From positions 7,844,334 to 7,908,333 of the forward strand of contig NC_045147.1 of assembly GCF_008831285.2 (NCBI RefSeq): a DNA stretch of 64,000 bases, in the 5' to 3' direction. Source of the stretch: Nymphaea colorata. Its lineage: Eukaryota; Streptophyta; Magnoliopsida; Nymphaeales; Nymphaeaceae. Positions 56,371 through 64,000 of this stretch are shown here, one piece after another (within the stretch, counting starts at the first letter, position 1; each line of letters begins with the position of its first letter). The position numbers were made by a program, and so were the translations under genes. The notes under the pieces were generated by a model. It did no database searches. It saw only the letters and a list, made by a program, of their open reading frames with translations, and was not told where the DNA came from.

Positions 56371-59300
56371 TGTCACTCCCCGACCTTTTAACCCTCAAAC
56401 TTTTTTTTTTTTTTTCTAAACATAAAACATCGAGGTGTGACTACCCAACAATTCAAAAAGACGATGAGCCAAGCAATTCAAAACAATGGGGCGAACTTTC
56501 ATTTATATAACCATTTTGTTTCATACAAATTCACATCTATGTGCATGACCAAAATGCCCCAAAATCACAACATTGATGCCTAACAAAAAGAAGACATCAA
56601 TAAAACCAAAACATGACGTGCCGGCACTACAAACGACAATCCCAAAACCTTCCCAATAGGACGTGAGTGAAGCCATCTGCTCAACCTGTTGCCCCGGGTC
56701 CGCCAAAACCTGAAAAAGAAAACAACTGAAGGCTCAGCCTTCGCAGTATGGCAACAAGCCAGGAAAATGTCAAACCCTCTCAAGTAAAGCTCAAATAAAA
56801 GAACAAATATCAACCCATCTATCGTCATGTCGTGTCAGAGTACAACACGTAAAAGCCACTTGATGGCCACACTAACACAACATCAGTCACATGCGAAGCA
56901 TGCTTAAACATAACACTTGCATTCATATCAATCACATATACGTCAGTCACATGCATTCTATCAAACACATTACATTTTCATTAACTTTAGTGCATTAACA
57001 GTTCTTGTGGGTGCAACACAGGCACGTGCACACTGCGGGCGGCCTACAGCCGAGAGACAACCCCCGTGGTGGCCCATAACAGTATGGATCCTTTTCACCC
57101 GCTGCAGCGGTAGAGCACTCATCCCTGGATGTGTGAAGTCCAATGTGAGATACTCAGCCTTCCCTAGGACACCCAGGTTGGGAAGGCGGGAGCCCAACGC
57201 TCCAAGCACAACACACAACAGAACCCTGGGGCCTTGCACCACCTGCGCTCTGACAGGCGAGACCAGTGGCGAGAACGGGACATCTCCCAAACACACAGCC
57301 ACATCCCACTGGCCTCTCATCTCTTATCCTTTCGTTTTCTTTTTCATCATTATCATTACTCATTCACAAGATGACTGGCTAGCACATGAGGTTAATACAC
57401 CCTACGAGTGCACTTACACTTCCCAATGCCTCTACACGAGGTCTATACATACAGTAACAGTCATTGCTAGCCGTCATACAGTACGGGTACAACTACCCTC
57501 TATTTCATCCATTTGTATTGTTGCCCATGGCAATGCATATGCAACAACGTACACATTCATATCAATCATCACATTAATCCTCACATCAATCACGTCAATC
57601 ACCTCTTTGAAAAACTTAGCCAATCCACAGAGAGTAGTTTCGATCTGCGGTTGACTCGTAGCTGTCCTATGCAGTTATCATTCTATAATGCTTTCTAATG
57701 CACAATTGGGGTCGAGGAGACACTCGACTCGATACCCCGCCTCATCTGTCCTAAACAGATATCAATTCTAGCATGCACATGCCAATGCGTAACATTTTCA
57801 AAACAAATGACTAATAATCTTTCTAACCCATTCTTATCATATAAGCAACATACATATACTCATTCACAAAGCAGTCAATCAATTAACATCACAATCTTAG
57901 GATCCCTTGATCCTAGGAGCACACAATCACACATTTGCCCCAAGCAGGGATTTGCCTGGAATGTCGCCATACCTGTGGCTCGCTCACAAAACTCTTCAAA
58001 ACTCCTCGAGCTTCGAACTCAAGGTCGACGGGACGTGCCCGGGGTACCTGCAAACATAAACAAATGATAAGATTCCTACTAGATACCTAAACAATTCAAA
58101 CAAATACAAAGCAAAATCCTTGAGGCACGTGTCATCGCCTCAAGAGGGTGTCGACGGGTAGTGTCGACCTACAAGCCCTCTAATAGGCCACTTCCCAACT
58201 TCTAGCCGTGCCAACAAAAGTCAAAACTCAAAGCCATCAATCCATCTATCACAAACGCCTTTCTCCAAACTTTCTTTTTCTTAATCAAGGCGTCAACTCC
58301 AAAGGCACAACCAACTTACGTACGCTTTCCCTATTTAACTCCAAGACGCACACGTTCTGATCCTAAATCTTCCCCATAGCTATACAAACGCTACCATGCT
58401 TCCCTATTACTTCGAAAATCAACTCATCATGCTTAAAAGATCAACAAACACATGAATCGTCGCTTCTCCATCATAACCCCACATTTTCCCCAAAAGCAAA
58501 ATCGCTTGCATGCTTCCCTAACTATCAATTCTACCTTCTAGCATGCTCAAACAATAATTATACGCTTTCCAAAGAAAAATATATCATAAAATAGGTTCAA
58601 TTTCGCCTTGCTCACCCCAATTTGAAAGTCTAAACTGTTGTAATCCTCCCGGCAGCCACCTCACGAGTCTAAGTGGTCCCCAAACGGCTAAAATCCTTCA
58701 ATGCCGCCACCACCAAGGCCTTCTCTAAACGCTGTTACGAGGGGGAGGACAAATCCCCAAGCTGAAATCGGATCAAACAGTGATAGAATAGTGAAAATCA
58801 GTGAGAGAGAGTGCTCGATTGGAGAAAATAGAAAAACAAGCAGAAAATGGGGAGAGAGCGTGAAGCGTGGACAGAGAGGGAGGTCGAGTAGAGGGAGAGA
58901 GAGAGAAAAACAGAGGGGGACTGATAGGGGAGAGGGTTCGGTCAAAGGGGAAAAAGGCCAGCAGTGAGGTGAGCGTGAATGAGAAAGGGGAAGGAGACGA
59001 GAGAAAGAGTGAGCGTGGGTAGAGAGAGATGCGAGGGAGAGCAGACGAAAGGGGAAAAAGAGGAAACGGGAAAGGCAGTAGAAATAACGAGAGAGGGAGA
59101 AGATAGGGCAGCAGAGGAGAGCTTACCCACGCTGCCGCCGTCGCCACCTCCGCTGCTGCCGTCGCCACCTCCGCCGCTGCCGGTCGAGCCACCGCCTGCA
59201 CCACCTCCGTCTTCTTCTTCTCTGCACTGGCCGTGAGTACCCAGGAGATAGACGAGAGAAAAGAGGGAAAGGCGAGGGAGAAGAGCCCTCGCGTCGGGCT

Positions 59301-59374
59301 CTTTCACGCCAAGGGTTCGGGTCTGGGTCTGGGTTCCAATCCGACCCGACCTGCCCAAAACAACGAGCGTTACA
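56371..59374 (-). mobile_element. Solo LTR D2 (3,004 bp), Tekay/Del-like family, minus strand
   Basis: On the minus strand it runs TGTAACGCTCG to GGGGAGTGACA. It is flanked by a perfect 5-bp target duplication GGTTC (56366-56370 and 59375-59379). It matches D1 (20525-23595) over almost its whole length. It contains no polymerase or gag; the open frames in the GA-rich part (58800-59110) are compositional. One LTR with target duplication and no interior is the product of recombination between the two LTRs of a complete element. Confidence 0.85.
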
Positions 59375-59379
59375 GGTTC

Positions 59380-59639
59380 AGTTGTAGTATCTGCTGCAGT
59401 TCCCAAAAAGGACTTCCTTGAAACGAGTCTTAAATGCACCAGCTCATAATTAATAATTTGATCCACTGAGCTTGATGGAAAGAGCGAAGAAGAAATCCTT
59501 TTTCCACCTTGTGTTCAATAATGAAAAGGTAGATTGTCATCAAGTCACCAGCCACAATTCATGATCGAGCAGAGATCATTCTGTACATAATTAGAAGCAA
59601 ACTTCACAAAAGGTAATGCAACCAATAAAGAAAAACCTT
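59380..59639 (-). mobile_element. Remnant internal sequence of a minus-strand LTR element
   Basis: It lies next to a perfect minus-strand primer site at 59640-59651. No coding motif survives. Confidence 0.35.
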
Positions 59640-59651
59640 GCTCTGATACCA
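59640..59651 (-). other. Primer-binding site of an LTR element relic
   Basis: The plus strand reads gctctgatacca, the exact complement of TGGTATCAGAGC. The LTR would extend to the right. Its partner LTR was not identified. Confidence 0.6.
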
Positions 59652-60200
59652 TATAATAAAAGTGACCTCCAGCCATAGGATATTTTACATAATTGCCAAG
59701 AGCAGAAAGATGAATCATCAAGGGTACAAATCCTCACCAAACAGTCCTCACAATGGCACAAAGTGCCTAACAACAGAGACAAAAGTAATTATTAGTAACA
59801 GATAAACATGCACTATACAAGTGCAGTGAATGAAAGGGCATTGAGATATATATATATTCTCTGTCCTGTTTCAGGCAGAGAAATCCTCCGGCCTCTCATA
59901 GCATACTGCCTGATTGCATTGCATCGAATGCATGGAGCGGTGTGTTTAATGACATCCACCTGATGCATTGTATCGGGTGGCTGTGATTGAACGGAGCTCA
60001 AGATGGCTGAAAAATTCATCTCCTCTATATGGATGGAGCAGATAGCTGTTGGGCTGGTTGTATTGGCTAGAAACTAGCCGTTGAGCCTGTAGAACTGCTA
60101 GTAAAGCTGAAAGAAACAGAAAATAAAAAAGATACAGGAAAGGAAGGAAAGTTCAAAAAGGAGGAGAAAAAACAAAAGAAAAATGTATATAAACTTGTGT
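59652..60200 (-). mobile_element. Possible LTR of the minus-strand relic
   Basis: It adjoins the primer site at 59640. Around 60030-60110 its minus strand resembles 55440-55590 of the plus strand (tttctagcc, gcccaacagct, ctcc). The outer end is not defined. Confidence 0.35.

Positions 60201-60206
<6 letters not shown>

Positions 60207-60250
<44 letters not shown>
60207..60250. repeat. (TA)n microsatellite
   Basis: About 22 ta units directly left of an inverted repeat. Confidence 0.9.
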
Positions 60251-60259
<9 letters not shown>

Positions 60260-60260
60260 A

Positions 60261-60337
60261 TTGAGCAGTTTTTCAGAAGTCTAGTTTCAGATAATTCAAC
60301 TGCATCTATGTGATTCGACTTCTGAAAAACTGCTCAA
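60261..60337. repeat. Perfect 21-bp inverted repeat with 35-nt loop
   Basis: The left arm begins ttgagcagtttttcagaagt at 60261 and its exact reverse complement ends ctgctcaa at 60337. TA-rich runs flank both sides, so the pairing can extend. It may be a small fold-back element inserted in a TA repeat. Confidence 0.85.
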
Positions 60338-60471
60338 ATATATATATATTATGGTTCTTAGATTCCTCCAGCCATCCATCCATCTGGATGTCGCACACAT
60401 GCAGCTCGATGCAATACATTGGGCTGCATGTCTGAAACATCCGATTAAATGGATGGACGGGGGATTTGAAC

Positions 60472-60508
60472 TTCTCTCTCTCTCTCTCTTATATATATAT
60501 ATATATTA
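60472..60508. repeat. (CT)n(TA)n microsatellite
   Basis: Alternating ct then ta runs; no gene. Confidence 0.85.
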
Positions 60509-60930
60509 TGGACATGACCCTCAGAAACAAGCTGAAGGCTCATTGCTTCATTTGATAAACATCTTCTAGAGGAATAACTTTGTGCAATTTTAATGCTCTC
60601 TCCACTGATACATTTTTCCTTTAACAAGTTCAAAGCTTTCTTTAGGTTTTTGATTCGGATTTTCTATATACATTTTAAAACTGATCTCAGTTAAATTTTT
60701 GAGCTGAGTAACTTGTTGTCACTTGATAAACAATAATAATAATAATGCTAACTCTTTGGTGTTCTGTTCGGTTCGTAACGTTCAACATTCTTTGAATTTG
60801 CTGACCTTGGTAAATAAGGAATCTTCTATCAATTAGTGCAGTTTTAAGGCATCCTAGTTTTGCTTTTTATAAAGTTTGGACCGTGGCATGACATTAGATG
60901 CGAACTTGTGCTGTTTAATATTTTTGACAG

Positions 60931-61502
60931 AAATCCTTTCAAATGCTGAAGCCTGACATGTTGGTGGTCTTGGGTGATGTCTCTGCAAAAGGAAATCAGC
61001 TTTCAAGAAGCAAATGGTTATCAGTTCTACATCAACTTCAGCATTTGTTGGGTCCATTCCTTGGACTTCCACTCCATATAATTCTAGGGGACAGAGATAT
61101 TGGTCATTGTAATGAACTCGATCTAAAGCTTGTTGAACAGATATCCAGTAGTTTGCCTGGATTAGACTCAGTTGGTTGTGGGGTGTTTGATGTGAACAAT
61201 ATTAGCTTCATATCTCTTAATGCAATTGCTATGCTTTGTAAGAATGATTTACGTTCTCATGTTGAAAAGGTTATAGAAAGAATGAATCAGGAACGACAAA
61301 GACTTGCCATAAAGGGAAGTGACAGATCATTTGGGCCTGATCAAAATGGTAAAAACTTTCAATGGAGGGAAAATCCCACTTCTGGTGCCAGACCTGTACT
61401 TCTGCTCCACTTTCCGCTACATAAAACAACTGACAGCAACAAATGGACACATAAAAGGTTCCATGAAGCATTAGATGATGTCATCATAAAGGACCCTGAC
61501 AG
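60931..61502 (+). CDS. Metallophosphoesterase 1-like protein, exon 2
   Basis: The acceptor ttttgacag precedes AAATCCTTTC, in phase with exon 1 (FFR joined to KSFQMLKPDM). Residues 90-100 read LVVLGDVSAKG, where the family has G-D-x-x-D/(E)G. Residues 131-137 read LGDRDIG, where the family has G-N-H-D. Further on LLLHFPLHK matches the conserved H-Y/F-P-L. The exon covers 572 bp and ends with donor GTAATT in phase 2. The fold is that of a calcineurin-like phosphoesterase on the lumenal side of the secretory membrane system, but several metal ligands are replaced. Confidence 0.85.
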
Positions 61503-63003
61503 GTAATTCATGGAGCAATATGCAGCCATTTTTCATTTTCCATCTGCTTGTAATATTGATGTGAATGCATTCTTCACAGCAATGTCAAGCAAAAGTACTA
61601 GATGTGACTTGTTCCAAAGTAAGTTGCAGGATGCTGATAAATCCTGTACTAACTTATCCTTTTTTTCTTTTTATTCATATTATATGTCATCTAAGTTAGT
61701 TAATAAAGAAACACAATAGTCATAAACCCTCATTTGTCCTTGAACGAAGGGTTGCCCTTTACATGTTTTTCACTAATATAGAACCTACATGGCAGCCTGA
61801 AGAAACATTATACTTTTTCTGGTCTTAATGTGTGATTCATCAAAAGACCAGACAATAAACCAACACAGTTGGTTTGCGACTGTATGACCTTATTTACCAC
61901 TTTAGATCGGCTATGTGGGCTTCTATGTTCTACTTGATTTGGTTCCATGTTCTACTTGATTTGTCATGTTACCTGAGCTTTATTGTTCCCACTTTCCAAT
62001 TAATTCTCTCATAGTGTGGTCAAATTTACAGGTTCTTAAGAACAATAAAATAGCATAGGGCTGAACGCTAGGGCTAAAAACTCTCATTATCCTGATATGT
62101 CTGAACGCCATCTTTTGGAGCTAGTGGAACCTTGTTCCTATGAGATGATTTGAATTGACTCGTCAAAACTAAGTTAGTTAATTCAGAGACATTGGCTTAT
62201 TGCTCAACAAACTTGTGCTCTTATGGACTATCATTTTTACCTTGGAAGTATATTTTCCAATTTCTAGGTGTCCATGGCTTTTGGCCGGACCTCCATTCTG
62301 CCACCTGGTAACCTCTGTCACATGGGTACTCCTCCTAAGGAGGAGTACCCACACGGTACGGGTACGACACGGGTACGGGTACGGCCCTGGGTACGGCAGG
62401 GTACTGCGTTGACCGTATCGGGTGCGGTCAATGCACCCAAGGTCATTTTTGACCTTTTTCAGACTCGGTCAATGTTGACTGAGTCCAAATTTGTCCAATT
62501 TTAATGTTAACGATTTTTACATTTTAACTTCTTAAACCATTTTAACGTTAAAATTTTCGAAACCCTCATTTTAATGTCCCACTTCCCTCTTTTTTCTTCA
62601 TTTTAACTTCTATATATGTATGTGCATGTGTGTGTACGTCTGTACCCCCGCACCCAAGTTTTTTAAAAATGGTCCGTACGTGCACCGGCACCCGTACCCG
62701 CACCCGTACCCGTACCTATGTGACATAGCTGGTAACTTGTTGTATGGAACCTTATGTGAAAATCAACTTCATGATAAATTTCTCTCTGGAAAATGATGCC
62801 AGCAATTTAGATCCTCATCAGTATTTCTGTATTGCAGTTTTGAATTTGTTCTTCAGTTTTCCTGCTTGTTTGAATGGTGTTCTCCACTTTTCTTTACTTG
62901 ATTCCATTCATATGTATAATATTCTTCTGGACAATTTTTCTGTTTTGAATTTCTCTGTTGTTCCCCAGTTCTAATGCTTATTTTATGTTACAAATGCCTG
63001 CAG
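61503..63003 (+). other. Intron 2 of the metallophosphoesterase gene (1,501 bp)
   Basis: Donor GTAATT, acceptor TGCCTGCAG. It carries MITE copy 3. The remainder has no supported frame. Confidence 0.75.
62313..62728 (-). mobile_element. MITE copy 3, hAT-like family (416 bp)
   Basis: The left end CTCTGTCACATGGGTAC and the right end, read inward, CTATGTCACATAGGTAC are terminal inverted repeats. The 8-bp target duplication CTGGTAAC is perfect at 62305-62312 and 62729-62736. Subterminal DNA holds many GTACGGG-type hexamer/heptamer repeats. It is in the opposite orientation to copy 2. Confidence 0.92.
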
Positions 63004-63087
63004 GGCATCTGTTGATGATGGTTCCCATGAGCCTCAGACAATTCCTCTGAATGTAACCGAGTATATTCTTCAGGCTCTCAAACCAAG
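63004..63087 (+). CDS. Metallophosphoesterase 1-like protein, exon 3
   Basis: The acceptor gcctgcag at 62996-63003 precedes GGCATCTG; one base completes the arginine codon split with exon 2. The 84-bp exon encodes SVDDGSHEPQTIPLNVTEYI then LQALKPR and ends AACCAAG before GTTTCT, phase 2. Family members continue with a segment holding the G-H-T-H motif, which must lie beyond the window. Confidence 0.75.
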
Positions 63088-64000
63088 GTTTCTCTCATTC
63101 TCATTCTGAACTGAATGAACTTTTCCTGTTCTTGATCATGACTAGCTTATAGTGTCAGTTTATTCGAAAAGTTTGAAAATATGTAAAGTATAACGGAAAA
63201 GTTTGTGAAATTCTGCTTTCTGCTATTTTTCACATAGAGATTCACAATCGTCCAAAAGTTAGAATTGTAAAAGAAACAAAAAAAATGGAAAACATACACT
63301 GGAAATGCATATACTCAAAAGGTTTCTTTAAAAAAAAAAAAGGTAATGATATACAAATATCATGATTTTTCCTGATGAAAATGACTTTTGGTGATAAAAG
63401 CACAATATTCTCAAAATATTGTTGACACTTGTGAATATATCAAACATATACGAGTTTTGTACTATTTTTCTCACAGAGCTATTGAAGAACATTCAAATTA
63501 GAAGGGTAAAAGAAACGAAAAAAGCAGATTTCACTGGAAATGCATATAAAGTTATAAACAAAGGATTTCTTTGAAAGGGGTAACAATATACAAATATAAT
63601 GATTTTTCCTGATAAAAATGGCTTTTTTTGGTGAAAAAGCCATGATATTCTCAAAATATTGTTCGCACTTGTGAACATATATATATATATATATATCTGT
63701 TATATATTGGAATATTATCAAAATATTGTGACATATCACAACATTTTTCTGAAACTTTCTTAAAAGCATTTTAAAGTTTAGGGTTTCTTTAACATTTTAA
63801 TAAATATTTCAAATTTGCATCCTTTTTACTACCCAAAAAAAAATTAGAGAAATTTTAATTTCATGATATTTTCTATTATCTTGTACATATTTTTTAAATT
63901 TTTTTTAATATTTAAAATTCCGCAGAAAACCTTGTTGATATAAGCCCGAAAACAATATTTTGTGACTATATTAGTTAAAGGTCTCCAGTCTTCCTAGGAT
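63088..64000 (+). other. Intron 3 of the metallophosphoesterase gene (incomplete)
   Basis: AT-rich. It contains a diverged tandem repeat: 63225-63447 and 63462-63684 share ggaaatgcatata, atgatttttcctgat and attctcaaaatattgtt at an offset of about 235 bp. No acceptor or further exon could be supported before the window ends. Confidence 0.6.

Larger units (their letters stand above)
36986..60930 (+). other. Intron 1 of the metallophosphoesterase gene (23,945 bp)
   Basis: The donor is GTAAGA and the acceptor TTTTTGACAG; phases match and the protein alignment has no missing block. Nearly all of its length is mobile DNA described in separate entries. It has no other exon I can support on the plus strand. 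Confidence 0.75.

Noticed and set aside
56917-57654. 245-codon plus-strand frame in the solo LTR D2
   Set aside because: The corresponding part of D1 (21002-21490) is broken into several frames with different translations, so the frame is not maintained between copies.
1-64000. Telomere repeats, tRNA or rRNA genes, CRISPR or bacterial-type systems
   Set aside because: None were seen on either strand; the only tRNA-like signals are primer-binding sites complementary to short tRNA ends.

Overview
The window is nuclear DNA of a seed plant; nothing in it fixes the species. It holds spliceosomal exons of one conserved eukaryotic gene, plant-type Ty1/copia and Ty3/gypsy retrotransposons with tRNA-iMet primer sites, hAT and MITE-like DNA elements, and many AT and GA microsatellites. 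There are no bacterial-type operons, CRISPR arrays, rRNA genes or recognisable tRNA genes. Most of the sequence is retrotransposon at different stages of decay.

Positions 1-7371 hold a non-autonomous LTR retrotransposon with a 1.38 kb LTR and a 4.6 kb internal region without pol, arranged LTR-internal-LTR-partial internal. Positions 9.0-11.7 kb hold a broken hAT transposase gene with a BED zinc finger, a C-terminal dimerisation motif and an Ac-like 3' end. Positions 13529-35753 fit a single old Tat/Ogre-type Ty3 element (PMD-like extra ORF, gag, PR, RT, RNase H, second RNase H, IN) flanked by CCCAT/CTCAT. Its 5' LTR is split by a nested stack: a Tekay/Del-like Ty3 element with tiny LTRs (15878-20524), an inverted 3 kb LTR of the same family (20525-23595), and a 417-bp TRIM-like pair of LTRs (23604-24020).

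Positions 36749-64000 belong to one host gene on the plus strand. It encodes a calcineurin-like metallophosphoesterase of the MPPE1/PGAP5-Ted1 type. Exon 1 is 36749-36985, exon 2 is 60931-61502, exon 3 is 63004-63087, and the gene runs off the right edge. Intron 1 is about 23.9 kb and is stuffed with mobile DNA: a copia RT scrap, an unidentified gene-like relic with a primer-site-like sequence, three copies of one hAT-type MITE family (two in intron 1, one in intron 2), a minus-strand copia nested inside one MITE, a plus-strand copia of mosaic structure, and a 3,004-bp solo LTR with a perfect 5-bp target duplication. The catalytic motifs of the encoded phosphoesterase look degenerate, so the protein may not be a conventional metal-dependent enzyme.

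The best-supported new observations are the nested insertion series, each step backed by target-site duplications readable in the sequence, and the collapse of a 3 kb LTR to about 0.16 kb in an element that carries the short form at both ends. No new defence or regulatory system was found.
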